Source of the DNA: Ganoderma boninense
Lineage: Eukaryota; Basidiomycota; Agaricomycetes; Polyporales; Polyporaceae
Direction of reading: 5' to 3'
Assembly (NCBI GenBank): GCA_002900995.3
Contig: CM035304.1
Coordinates: forward strand, 2,323,476-2,387,475
DNA length: 64,000 bases
The notes below the pieces were generated by a model that ran no database searches, was not told the DNA's origin, and worked only from the letters and a program-made list of their open reading frames with translations. Positions 12,133-23,503 of the stretch are shown here, in pieces; the first letter of the stretch is position 1; each line of letters opens with the position of its first letter. A program made the position numbers and the translations under genes.

Positions 12133-12930
12133 GGAAAGCGGTGCTGTTAGTTAAAGATTCACAGTCAGTTGAATCTCGCATGCCAAAACTGTTGAAAGAG
12201 TTTGGAGACGCACCGAAAGAGAGACGAAGCCCGGGGAACGGTGGGCGATTTTGCGGGCAAGGTGTCCTGTCCTTGGATCAACGCAATGAGAATACACCAT
12301 TGTTAAGCTGCCAGACTGCGTGCAAGGCAGTGTCTCTCGCCTCGCTTTCGACGCTTTCCGACGGACGTTGACTGGAGATCTTGTCATAACTTGATGTGTT
12401 CCTGTGTGACGCTATGCTCGCAAACAGGACATGAGGCTGCTTTGTCAGCTAATCACGAACACAACCTGTGCACCTACGACGTATATATTCACAGGACGGA
12501 GAGCGACGCCAGCAACCCATACGTCAAGCTTGAACACGAGGAGTAGTCGTGTTCCATTTGCAAAGGGGTGCCAGGGTGGTGACTGGGCGAAGCTGGAGAA
12601 TATCGATCAGTAGGACCGCAGCTTATCAGCTGGATGGCACTTCATTTGGCACTTTATGCCGGTCCTCGAGCGGAGATCGCGCATCTTCCATTCGGCCATG
12701 AAGAGGCCTGAAAAAGAATGAATGGAACTACGAATGGCACGTCAATACAGTAGTGACGGTAGACAATGCAAATTGTCCAGGTTAATAGTCATGACATCAC
12801 GTTCTTCGCCCAGAGCCGACAAGAGAGAGATAAATGGGACTGGCGACAAGAGCCCGAGATGCTCGGGAGTCGAGGACCGATTGCGCGCTCACAAGCATTC
12901 CAACGGACCACAGTCGTCGAAGAGCACCTA
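12133..12930. other. Intergenic, no gene seen
   Basis: This lies between the start of HET gene 1 and the stop of the cupredoxin-like gene. No supported exon series or repeat was found. Confidence 0.6.
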
Positions 12931-13935
12931 TCACAACAGAAGCGCCACGGCGACCATCGGGAGGACCACCGCGGATCCGAGCCGAGCCGCATGCTCCGCG
13001 CCGTTTGCATTCGTCCCTGGGCTCGACCTCGGGCCTCCGCCCGACCCGCTTGGCCCTGGGTGCGACGACCGCGTAGCGGTGGGGCCCGAGCCCACCGTCA
13101 AGGTGCCGTTCAGACGCATTGCGTTACGCTATTAAACCAGGAGGATAGGAGTCAGCCAATTAAAACATACGGAGCCGACGCTGTCCGACTCGCGAGCAAG
13201 AAGCGAACGTGAAATGAAAATGTAACCACTCACCCGGAACCCGTCCAGTGTCAGGTAGTTAGTTCCATTGACGTTTATCCCACCGACGCCTCCCTCGGCG
13301 CATGTATTCCAGTCGAAGAACCAAATCGTGTCCGACGTCGTCACGTTGACGGACAGGTTCGTGATCGCGCTGAAGTTGCCTGCGTCGCGGAAGCTCGAGT
13401 CGAACCCGTTGAGAGTGAGGTTGAAGTCGTGCAGAGGAATACAGGGCGCAGCAAACGTCGATTGTGTTGCTGTGTGGTTCCCTAGGGTGACTATCGAAGG
13501 GTATAGGAGTTAGCATATGGCTGAATTTAGGCATAACACTTGGGAAAGAATGAATGTAATATTGAGATAGGGGCTGTAAATGAGAAGAGATACACGCTGG
13601 ATACAGATACCAATCTGTGGAACTTTCATGGCATGGCCGGTGGCCACACCGCACTGAACATGATGGCAAGAGGATAGAGGCGAAGGACAGGACGAAAACA
13701 AGAACTTACAATTGAAGACGACTACGTCACCTATGTCGGCCGTAACCGCGTCGGGGTCGAAGACGGTGGTCGCGCCGTCAGGTGCCTCTGTGCTACCGCC
13801 GACGGTAACAACAACCTCCTTCGCCAGCGATGCTGCGAAAACAGACAGCTGTTGACGAAACGTTCAGCAAGTACAATCGCGAGCGCATGGACGAAGTAGA
13901 CTCACAGCAAGAGCTGCAGCAAAGACGGGGCGCAT
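12931..13935 (-). CDS. Secreted GPI-anchored cupredoxin-like protein
   Basis: Exons 13935-13906, 13848-13710, 13490-13234 and 13128-12931 give 207 residues. A signal peptide (MRPVFAAALALSVFAASLA) is formed across the first intron. The mature part begins KEVVVTVGGSTE, then VFDPDAVTADIGDVVVFNF and TLGNHTATQSTFAAPC, the arrangement of fungal extracellular cupredoxin-like proteins (a beta strand, GD-VVF, then NHT/S near a Cys). A second half with FFDWNTCAEGGVGGINVNG follows. A Ser/Gly/Pro-rich linker leads to a C-terminal hydrophobic tail (LGSAVVLPMVAVALLL) after NGAEHAA, which fits a GPI attachment signal. A plastocyanin-type copper site cannot be confirmed: a His lies in NHTATQ and a Cys in AAPC, but the remaining ligands are not evident, so copper binding is doubtful. 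It lies between HET genes 1 and 2 on the same strand. Confidence 0.82.
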
Positions 13936-15507
13936 GCTAAACAACCTGAAGGCGAGAAGATGGGAGAATGGAGCTGAGGGTTGCAGAGACGAAAGGGGGT
14001 TAAGGATGCCGCAAGGATGGAGGGCAGACGGACACGAGGGTGAGCGAATGCTTGGCTTCATGCTGCATATGAAGCTCCCCAGCAGGCTGTCGGCCGCCAG
14101 AACGACCCCCTCGAGCATGGTGAGGTGGTGCTTCCCCTCCTCTCTTCTCCGTTCTCCTTCCCGTCTTGATAACCATATCTCCCCCAATATGCTTGCCATT
14201 GGGCGGATAAGAAGAGGAAGCTGCGCAAGGAAATTAGTGACGTCTTCCATGGATCCATCGTTTGCGACTCACGCTTGAATTGCTTTCCACGACCCCAAGT
14301 TCTGCTGCGACATTTCGCTCGCCCGCCTGGTTCGAACGCTGATTGACTTTATCGTCAATTGCGATGAGATGACGTGTATGTGTCTGACTGATAGTTAACA
14401 TGGCGCTGTTCTGTCAGGTTTGCCGGTGAAATACTCGTTACAAAGTTAGCGGCCTTGCTCCAAAGCGGCGGTCGCCAATGGTTCATAGAAGACATGCGCT
14501 GGCGATCAGAGACAGCGTGCGAGACTATTTCCGCACCATCTAGCCCCTCGGTCTCTATATAGTCTCAAGACACTGCGCTGTGCGCTCTCCTATGAACGGT
14601 CCCTCTGAGCTCGAACAAACCTCGTGTACTGGGTGGTCTGTCGGCAAGGATGGAGAAGCTCGGATGTGAAGCAAGTCGGTGACGAGACCACTGCTGTCTT
14701 CTGTGCTCAGGCCCACCAGTGAAAAAAATGCATCCTTAAACGCAGGCAAGAGTATGAGACATGCTCACCATGACGTACTGACGCATACGCATTGCGTATC
14801 TCCTGTCACTCCCCTTTCAGATCCCCTCTCGGTGGTCAGATAGAATGCTGAGCCTCGGGCATCGTTCTTTTGATAGCAACCCATTACGGCGCGTACTCGT
14901 ACGCTTTTAGATCGCGTTCGAATCCCATCTTGTATTCGTTTCAAAAGTCAAACGAACCTCTGGTCAGTAGAGCAGTCGCCTCCGAACAATACTCGCCACT
15001 CACTAGCATCACCATAATCCCCTGTCCAAGACGAAGGCTCTCCGAAGCTGAAGAAGGATCATGATCATGCGCACGCTGCGGGCCTCACCCGACTCAGGAC
15101 CGCTGTTCCGATGCAGTAATCAATCGTCGTCGTTCGACGCTGGCAACCACAGGCACATAGACACCTTCTGTTCACCTCTTCCATGCAGTAATCAAGTATT
15201 TCGTAGAAAGATGCAGAGGCGCACAATCCAGTCAATTTCGAGTTCGCAGTGAGTTCCGTGATGGAGGGGCAGTTGGATGAGAGGAGGGAGAGCAGCTTGG
15301 ACGGCCATGGCGGTGTGCAAATAGAAGACAACAAATGCACGTGGCTCATCTCCGAGATGCCCGACCGTCCCATCGACCCGAATATTCTGACCAGCTGCAG
15401 TTGGACCTCCTCCAATCCAAGCCTTCAGGCGTTCTTACAAATACAGCATGGGATCATAGACAGTAGCAACCATTTACGGGCGAAGGTTTAAAAATCTCGC
15501 TAGTACT
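13936..15507. other. Intergenic, no gene seen
   Basis: Short open frames occur here but none shows a domain, a signal peptide or a splice pattern. The region separates the start of the cupredoxin-like gene from the end of HET gene 2. Confidence 0.55.
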
Positions 15508-17749
15508 TCAATCCAACGGCCAGGTATCGTAACGAGGGTTGCGCAAACTGTCCGACTCGGAGTCTCCGAGTCTGACGATGGCCTGTCGAGCCCATGAATC
15601 TAGGTACGGATACGCTAGCCTGAACTCTTCGCGCACGATAAAAGGAACACGGTACGCGGGCATGATCAAGATGAGACCGGATTTATGGGAACGAGCCGAC
15701 CAAGGCCCGCACAGCCCAAGACCGAGCTCGTGAGGCCCCAGTCTCCACAGCTGCGACCGGAGGAACTGCCTGTATCCAACGGTCTCCCGCACGCTCTGGC
15801 CCAGCCGCCTGTCCCCCCATCTCTCCTTCGGAAACGCGCGGATCATGTCGAGTTCCTCCTGGGAGGGTATGGCCGTCTGAGCTTTCTGGAGCATGTTCTC
15901 GTAAACGACACCCTTCAGCTCCAGGTGGACGACCAGGGTCGACTTGCGCGCACGCTCGTGGGGAACGAAAGACAGCCGGACCGTCCTCTCCTTGGTCCCA
16001 AAGTCCTTCGTCCAGAGCGGCCAGGAGAGGACGTGGTCCCTGGAGCAGTCGTGGGCGTCGTGCACGTGTCCGCCCCCTTCATGCGGGCAGCTGCGACTGC
16101 ACGAGACCCGGGCCCAGTGAGTGGGCAAGCCATCCCACCGCAGGTGCGGGGGGGTTGAACAGACTCCGATCTCCACGGTGATGTGTTCCCCGGTGGGGTG
16201 GATAAAGCGCACCCCGTGCCGATGTGCGCAGCTCTGTTCGAGGGCCCGGAAGTTGATCATCGCGAGGCGGGAGAGGAGCCAGTGGGGAAAGTAGACGAAG
16301 GGATTCACAGCGCAGTTGAAGGAGAGGCGGGATATGGATGCGTGGGTGGACGTCAACCCTGCTGGTGGGCTTGTCATGATATGGATGGTCCGCCACTCTG
16401 GACGGACAGCAGCACCGTCGAAGCGGATGTTGTTCAGATCCCGGCCGAGGGTTACCAGCCGTATGGCGCCATTAGCACCAACGTGTGGTTTGGCCCGGCG
16501 TAAGAGACAGCCGGCGTGATACAGTTGTCTGTATGCATCTTTGGATGATGGGTCTCTCATGAGGATAAGGCCGACGTGTTCGCGACTGGGGAACTGACAG
16601 AGAAGGAGCGCGATGGTGACGTCCCCTGCATCGAATACAGGAAGTCGACATTCTACGCCGTAACTTGTGAAAGTAACTTGAGGGAGTTCAAGACGATCAA
16701 AGGGCCCATTCTGGAGGTCACTGGGGATCCGACTCTCTTGGGCAGCCTGTGATACCGTTGAGGTTAGAAATACTTCAATTATTGATCTCCAAAGCGAGAC
16801 CACTTACAGGATTGGATGGCGGGTAGGTGTGTTGTACGTGTTCACACTTCATTAAGGTCGGTGTATAGATGGAAGGCGATTCAAAATCTTTCGGGGACGA
16901 GGCCAGAAGATACTTGAAAGCGTCTCGAGCCCCAGACGAGACAGCGTCTTCGGAACCAAACCCGCAACACTCGCCGATTACGGATCCCCATGCGAAGAGG
17001 GTCATGTCCGACGAGTGCTTCATGATTTCGTGCTGGAGGCGGTAAAACGCATTGTGACCCTCCCCGTAGTTCGTCGGGATGCTGACACCGAAAAGCCCCA
17101 TGAGCGAGTACGCCTCGTCCTCGAGCCTCGTCGTGTTCCTCCCGACGGACCAGCACATTCGCTGCGCAATGCTGAAGTTGGAGAACAGGCGCTGCCGGGT
17201 GAAGACCGTCCACGGGATACCCGTGATCTGCGAGAGGAGCCCCGCGAGCGTCGCCTTCGTCCCGATCTCCCGCCACTCGCTCGAAAAGAACACGACGACG
17301 GCGGGCGCGATGAGCTCCTGCAGCGTCCACCCGCGCGTGTGCCATCGGCTCTTCCGAAACGGGGAGCCTTGGGTCTCCAGGGCCGAGCCACCCGGCACGT
17401 CTGCGAGGTATGCGTAGCAGACCTCCGCCTGGCAGTACCATTGGAACATGGAGTTGATGGACTCCGACAGCTCCGTGCTGCTCGTCTTGTCAATGCAGCA
17501 CGAGTCGATCCACACCCACCGGAAGCCCTCTTTCTCTGCCAGGAGGCAGCACCCGCGGACCTTAGTATCCACATGGTCTCGAGGATTCGTGCCCTCCCGC
17601 CTACATTGTTCGCCAATAGCCCTGACCTCTTGGAGCGTCTGTTCGCCCGCAGGACTCCATGTATGGGAGAGTATCGCGTATCCGCCAGTTATGACTTCGG
17701 GGCCGGCGAAATAGTGTAGTTCTGCGCGGTCAGTGCTCAAGACCCACAT
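15508..17749 (-). CDS. HET-domain protein 2 (HET plus DUF8212-like, long C-terminus)
   Basis: Two exons, 17749-16808 and 16746-15508, encode 726 residues; both exons keep frame exactly. The start MWVLSTDRAELHYF matches the neighbours. HET motifs are GGYAILSHTWSPAGEQTLQE, FRWVWIDSCCIDKTSSTELS and TRGWTLQELIAP; the DUF8212-like part is RNTTRLEDEAYSLMGLFGVS and NYGEGHNAFYRLQHEIMKHS. The intron sits at the same place as in the two paralogs, just before LPQVTFTSYGVECRLP. It differs by an extra C-terminal stretch of about 115 residues after VVHLELKGVVYENM, which the paralogs at 10.1 and 18.5 kb lack and which I do not recognise. A role in allorecognition or cell death is inferred from the domain only. 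Confidence 0.9.
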
Positions 17750-18491
17750 GGTGTGTAAGTTCGACCTTGACCTGCCTCCTGCTTGTCAGCTCCGCATTGT
17801 GTCAAGGAGAAATACAGCGAAACACTCACTAAGGCCGAATAGCTCTAATCTAACGAGTGATGGATGGTAGAGCGGATGCTTCACCTGGGTAGAAGAGGGG
17901 CGGGCTCAAGACACCAGCATAGCACGATGGGGGGAGGAAGGTAGTTTTTGCTAGAGAACCCCACTGCGGTCACTGAGCGCGGGCTACCGGAAACTTACTG
18001 TGCTTGTGTGACAGAAGGATGTTTGACAGGACAGGCGACGAAAGTAGTTCGAAAATAGCAACGAGCAATATCCCTATCGCAGTCAAGCCGAGAATACAAG
18101 TCAGCGATTGAAAAGATACAAGCCGCCAGGTAGGTGTGATATCAAGGTGATATAGACGAATCCACATCCTTCATGAGCTTTAATAAACCTTGGCCTTTGG
18201 ACAGCGCATTACCTTCCCTGCATATTGCTCACTATCACCGCCCCACATGGGTGTCTGATCCTGGAAGAAGACTCCATACCCTGCAAATGATTGTTGTTCT
18301 TGTTTCATGCAATCTAAGGGACAATCCGGGCTATCACCGTCAAGTCAAAGTACCCTGTCAAGTGGGTATCAACATGGCTCAGAGTCATGACATGGATACG
18401 CGCAGAAAAGGTTCCGTACTAGTAACCGCAACGCTATACGGGTGTTATAGCAAGCTTCTTCATTGCCTCCGCGACGGCAGTTCCCGCCACG
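17750..18491. other. Intergenic, no gene seen
   Basis: This is the upstream region of HET gene 2 and the downstream region of HET gene 3. No feature can be supported. Confidence 0.55.
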
Positions 18492-20418
18492 TCAAGTTCG
18501 TCCGCAGCCCCGAATCCGCAGCCCAGAACCCTTGCGCGTCGGAAATTCGACGCCCTTCCCGCTCTTCATCGCGCCGTACACGCTGCCCTCCAGCTCGACA
18601 TGCACGACCAAAGTGTGCGCGGGGGTCAGCCTGCAGCGCGCGAACGACAGGCGCACGGTGCGCTCCGCGTCCCCAAAGTCCTTCGTCCAGCCCGGCCACG
18701 CGCCGACGTGGTGCTCGCCGCAGTCGTGCTCGAAGTCCGTCTTCTGGCCCCACGTCGCGACGAACTGCGGCATCGCCTTCGCCCAGTGCGCCCCGGCCGG
18801 GGAGGACTGCGCGCACGTCCCGAGGATGACGCGGATGCCCTCCTTGGTGCTGACGTCCTCGAACGTCGCGGACAGCTCGAGCGGCGCCTTGCTCCGGACC
18901 TGCAGCGGGCGCAGCTCCATGCCCATTAGCGTAAGCCGGCCGATGAGCCAGTGCGGGATGCGGAAGGGCGGGGCGGGGACGATGCTGTGGAGCGGGTGGC
19001 AAAGGCTCGGGGCGACGTCCTTGAGGACCGGGGGCGGGCTGTCCGCGATGAAGATGTCGCGCCATTCGGCCGTGACGGCCTTGCCGTTCAGCCGCAGGTT
19101 GTAGAAGTCGTCGCCGAGAGAGATGAGGCGCGCGAAGCCGACGCCCCCGGAGGGCATCCGGTAGCCGTGCCCGGTGTGGTACTTCTTCCGGGAGGGGTCC
19201 TGGATGAGGTAGTTGGACGGGTGGAGGAGGAGCCCGATGTGTTCGCGGCTGTTGTCGCAGAGGAGGACGGCGACGATGAACCCGTCTGACTCGATGATTG
19301 GGAAACGGCATTCCAACCCGTAGCTTGTCATTGAGAACCTTGGCAACTCCATTCGACCGAACGGACCGAGTTCTCGTGCAGCGCTCGCTTGGGTGGCCTG
19401 AGTATTTTCCGTCAGCCACTCAACATGCTTGAGAAACGTTACGTACAGTGCTATTCGTCTTGTGTTGCCAGTCGAGATAGGGTTGTAATGGGTTTGCCGC
19501 AGCGGGCGTAAAGCGTACAATTCGTCCGAAGGGCTTCACAAAGTTGCGGGGCGAGTCAGCGAGGAGATAGACATGGTTCTGCGAAGACGTGTTGAAGTAC
19601 TGGTAGATTTCTTGAGGTTCTACCAACGTGACGCTCTCGGAGTCAATCCCGAGCCCCCAAGCAAATAAACTGGTATCAAATGACTGCTTTATGAGTTCAT
19701 GCTGGAGGCGCTGGAACGCCTGACGACCCTCGCCGTAAATTGTCGGCATGTTTACGTTGAACAGTCCCATGAGGCAGTACGCCTCGTCCTCCACGCGAGT
19801 AGTATTCCGGTTCGCTGCCCACGACATCCTCTGCGCGACGCTGATGACCGAGTAGTGCACCTCGCGGGTGAGCACCTGCCGCCAGACGCCGGTAATCTGC
19901 TGGAGGAGTGGCGCGAGCCCCACCTTGTTCCCAATGACCTTCCAGTCCTGCGACACGAAGATGACGAGCATTGGCGCAACGAGCTCCTGGAGGGTCCACC
20001 CGCGGGAGTGCCAGCGCGCCGTCCGAAACGCCGATCCAGCGGCATCCAGGACGCAGTCGGTCTCGACGTCCTCGAGAAAGGCGAAGCACACCTCTGCGAG
20101 GGAGTACCACTTGAACATAGAGTTGATCGCCTCAGAGAGCTCCGTGCTGCTCGTCTTGTCGATGCAGCAGGAATCCACCCAGAGCCACTGGTACCCGTAG
20201 GTCTCTGCGAGAATGCAGCTTTGGCGGATCTTGGGGGAAGAGAGATCGCGGGCATTTTCGCCGGAAAGTAGACACTGATCGCGGAGAGCTTGTACATCCT
20301 GGAAGGACTGCTCAGAGCCGTGTCCCCAGGTGTGAGACAGGATCGCGTAGCCCCCAGTGACCGATCCTGGAGTGGCGAAGAAGTGAAGCTCAGCCCGGTC
20401 AGTACTGAGCAACCACAT
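18492..20418 (-). CDS. HET-domain protein 3 (HET plus DUF8212-like)
   Basis: Two exons, 20418-19447 and 19397-18492, encode 625 residues. The start is set at MWLLSTDRAELHFF by comparison with the paralogs, although the frame stays open 24 codons further upstream. HET motifs are GGYAILSHTWGHGSEQSFQD, YQWLWVDSCCIDKTSSTELS and SRGWTLQELVAP; the DUF8212-like part includes RNTTRVEDEAYCLMGLFNVN and IYGEGRQAFQRLQHELIKQS. Exon 2 begins ATQASAARELGPFGRMELPR and carries the shared FSMTSYGLECRFPIIES block, TEWRD-like and WTKDFGDAERTVRLSFA motifs, and VVHVELEG near the end. Its third codon positions are very GC-rich. Its function is inferred from family membership in fungal incompatibility and cell-death systems. 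Confidence 0.9.
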
Positions 20419-20800
20419 CGAGAGCAGTTCTTCAAGAAGAGTTCGAAAGTCAGACGAAGTGTTTGCTAGAGGTAGGAGGCCGGGACGCACTGTGAGGTCC
20501 TGGAGTCCAGGGTGGTGGATTAGGATACCGCAGAAGGGGATATAAGTAGCACCTGCAGCGGTGTCCTTAAAAAGCCTTAAAAAGCTAGAAGGTCAGACGC
20601 CCGTGTGCGGTCCAGGCATCATGGAAGTCAATTGCAGCTAATTCTGCACGAAGCACTAGCAATTTCGAGCTTGTAAGCAGCGCCGTGTATCGACCATTGT
20701 GCGGTGCACAGCGCGCGTATGGGGGGATTCGCAACGTAAATCGCACGTATAAGAACGAGCTCGGAGATCGGATTCAGTACGCCCACGAAGCTTGCAGCGC
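20419..20800. other. Intergenic, no gene seen
   Basis: Short region between HET gene 3 and the methyltransferase, both on the minus strand. No supported feature. Confidence 0.55.
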
Positions 20801-22355
20801 TCATGTTTTCTTTGCAGCAACCCAGAACTCCGCCTGATACAGCCACTTCATCATCGCCATCTGGTCCGCCGTGTACTCGCACTCCACTGTCCGCCGCCGC
20901 ATAAGCCCAAGTTCCGCAGCTTCCCCTCCAGCGCCAGCGAAGTCGAACCCAATCGCTTCTGCAAGCTTCAGGACCTCCTCCAGGCTCAGCTCGATCGATG
21001 CCTGGCCACCGCTGGTCCAGAGAAGAGGGCCGAGGTTGATCCACCGGCCCCCAGGGCGAAGCAGGGAATAGATGTGTTCGAGGGTCTCGATCGCGTTCAG
21101 GGAGGTGTCGATGAAGAACAACGTCACGACGAAATCGTAGCCGGGCGTCCCGTCAGGGGCGCGCAGGGACAGGAAGTCGCGCTCGGCCAGGGCGAAGTTC
21201 TCGGACAGGCGAGGGATGACGTCGGGGAAGGAGACTTTGCGGAAGAGGGTGTCTGTGGTGCGTTGGTGCGAGAACCAGCTCGCGTAGGGCTGGAGGACGT
21301 GCTGGTTCAGACGCTGCGTCTCAGAGGGCGAGAGAAGGAATCGCAAGGCGAGGTTCATGAAGAACGAGAGCTCGTTCGCAGTCGTTTGGTAGCCTGAAGG
21401 TAAGCAACAAGAGTTCAGTGCACGTTCGCCCACTCATCGAGCGGAAACAAGGGATCAGGCCAAGGCAAGCCTATCACTGGCTAGGCCTAGAGAAACGCTG
21501 CACTCGCCCCCGTATCGGCATGAAGCTCGGGGAGGTGCACGTAGGCAGGGGTCCAGTCACGGATATAGATCAGGACGCGCACGACGCCATTCCGCTCGTC
21601 TATGAGTAGCGCAGGAACATGGGTTGAAATGGAGAAGATGTCAAATGGTTTCCAGGAAGCGCATACAGTCGCCCAAACCATACGACAGGACACCAAAAAC
21701 AAAACACATCTCCGAGGACGAGCAACTCACCGAGCTCCGAGATCTCCCAAGCAAGCCGACCCAGCCCAGCCCCAGGCACAAGCACCCTCTTTTCTCCCCT
21801 TCCTTCCTTCGGACACGCCCGCAGAACATCCAGCACCGGCCCAAAGATCACCTCGCGCTCCGCGCGCCCCTCCTCGCTCCAATCCCGCACGAAGTGCTTC
21901 AGCGACTCGCGCACCCGGCCCAAGTCACCCTTGATCCCTGGAGAGAACAGCCCGCGTTCCTCTTCGTCGAATTCCTCCCGCGCGAGCCGCACGATGGCGT
22001 CCGCGACGACCGCGTTCGTGGCGATGGACTCCTCAAGGCGCGCGAGCTTCCGCGGGTACCCCAGCGCGTACCCCGTGCGCCGGTGCGCCCAGCTCATGCG
22101 CTGGTACGACGCGCGCATCGCACCGAGCTCCGCGCGCGCGAGCTTCGCGTACTGCGCGTACGACGCCGCGGCGCGCTGGACGGAGAAGTGGCTGGGGGAC
22201 GCGTGGGAGGAGCGGCGGGTGCGCCCGAGGACGATGTCGAGGAGGTCGGCGGGGCGCCCGACGATCTGCAGGCTGAGGACGAAGAGGATGAGGGGGAGGA
22301 GGGAGGCTAGGAGGTAGTCGGAGCTGAGGACGGCGGGCCAGCTGATGGGCGACAT
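20801..22355 (-). CDS. N2227-family methyltransferase (carnosine N-methyltransferase-like)
   Basis: Exons 22355-21731 and 21393-20801 give 405 residues. An N-terminal hydrophobic segment (YLLASLLPLILFVLSLQIVG) precedes the N2227 domain: HVDF-type elements are replaced by KHFVRDWSEEGRAERE, then the SAM-binding loop RVLVPGAGLGRLAWEISELG, NELSFFMNLALRFLL, FVVTLFFIDTSLNAIETLEH and INLGPLLWTSGGQASIELSL. This family methylates histidine-containing dipeptides such as carnosine, and the yeast relative is YNL092W. The glycine-rich SAM loop is intact. The single intron is 337 bases, long for this region, but the exons join in frame (ELG then YQTTANELS) and I found no extra exon inside it. The membrane segment suggests anchoring, which is unusual for the cytosolic enzyme of other organisms. 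Confidence 0.88.
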
Positions 22356-22742
22356 GGCATGCTTCCGAGGTCAGCGTTCGACGCTGGCTGAGGATGGTGA
22401 CGCCGAGATATCTAGCTTTAGTGTATGTCGGGTAGACTAGAGATACGATGCTAACATGCCCAAGAATTCGAACGAGGATTGAAGAGGTGGGAGAACAAGC
22501 CAGGAGGGAGGTGAGATGGAGGTCGTCGGCGAATGAGCCACGTCGGGCGCCAGTAGAGGGTCGTGGCGGCGAGCGACAGTGGACTTGTGCTGCTTCATCT
22601 CCGTCTCATCCATCCTCGAGCCTCCTTTCGTTCATCATCGTCTCCGGATCCCTGCATCGACCCCACTTCCAAGGACTGCTGGACGATAGACTCGGACGAT
22701 TGACCTCCTTCCCCCCCTCGCACGATACCACCTACATCCGCC

Positions 22743-23503
22743 ATGAACTTGTCTCTCTACACCGTCTCGGCTTTCCTCATCATGGACACCGACGGACACC
22801 GAGTACTCGCGAAGTACTACCATCCAAAGGGACACCCAAATGGCGAGTCGAAAAAGCTGACCACGCTGAAGGAGCAGCGGGCATTTGAGAAGGGGCTGTT
22901 CCAAAAGACCAAGAAGGCCGGAGGTGAGCTCCCCTCGCCCCTTCGCCTTACCCGCAGAACGTCTTACCGTGTTCCCTATCTCTTCTCTTCCATCCACTTG
23001 GTCCCTCCGGATTGATGTGACTGTAACTTTACGCTTGTACGGATGAGCTCAGGCGACATCATTCTGTACGACTCGCATCTAGCGGTCTACAAGCACTCGC
23101 TCGACCTCATCGTCTACATCATCGGCGACCCGTCCGAGAACGAGCTCATGCTGCACTCCGCGCTCGTCGCGTTCTCGGACGCGGTGCACATGCTGCTTCG
23201 GAACCAGGTCGAGAAGCGCGGGGTGCTGGAGAACCTGGACCTCGTCCTCCTCTGTTTGGACGAGACGATCGACGATGGGTGCGTTCCCTTCTCATTTGGC
23301 TCGAGGAAACATGCCCGGGAGAGGATGCTCATGTCCGTATATGCGCTTGCAGGATCATCGTGGAGACAGACTCGACGACTATCGCTTCCCGCGTCAGCCG
23401 ACCAAGGGCCGACACGACGGAGATTGTGATCAACGAGCAGACGATTCTGAACGCATACCAGACGGTGAAGGAGAAGATGCAGCAGAGGATAGGACAGCTC
23501 TAG
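22743..23503 (+). CDS. RET3: Coatomer subunit zeta
   Basis: Exons 22743-22923, 23053-23278 and 23353-23503 encode 185 residues, the normal size for zeta-COP. It starts MNLSLYTVSAFLIMDTDGHR with VLAKYYHP, the longin-like small chain signature, then FEKGLFQKTKKAGGDIILYD, LDLIVYIIGDPSENELMLHS and VLENLDLVLLCLDETIDDG, and ends in an amphipathic segment (YQTVKEKMQQRIGQL). Zeta is the small adaptor chain of the COPI coat and pairs with gamma-COP on Golgi-to-ER vesicles. All three joints keep frame. The divergently placed methyltransferase starts about 390 bases away, so the two may share a promoter region. Confidence 0.95.

Noticed and set aside
17015..20271. Long plus-strand frames opposite the HET genes
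   Set aside because: They are antisense shadows produced by the GC-rich codon use of the HET genes.
21597..22317. 228-aa and 128-aa plus-strand frames opposite the methyltransferase
   Set aside because: Antisense shadows; the minus strand carries the conserved N2227 motifs.
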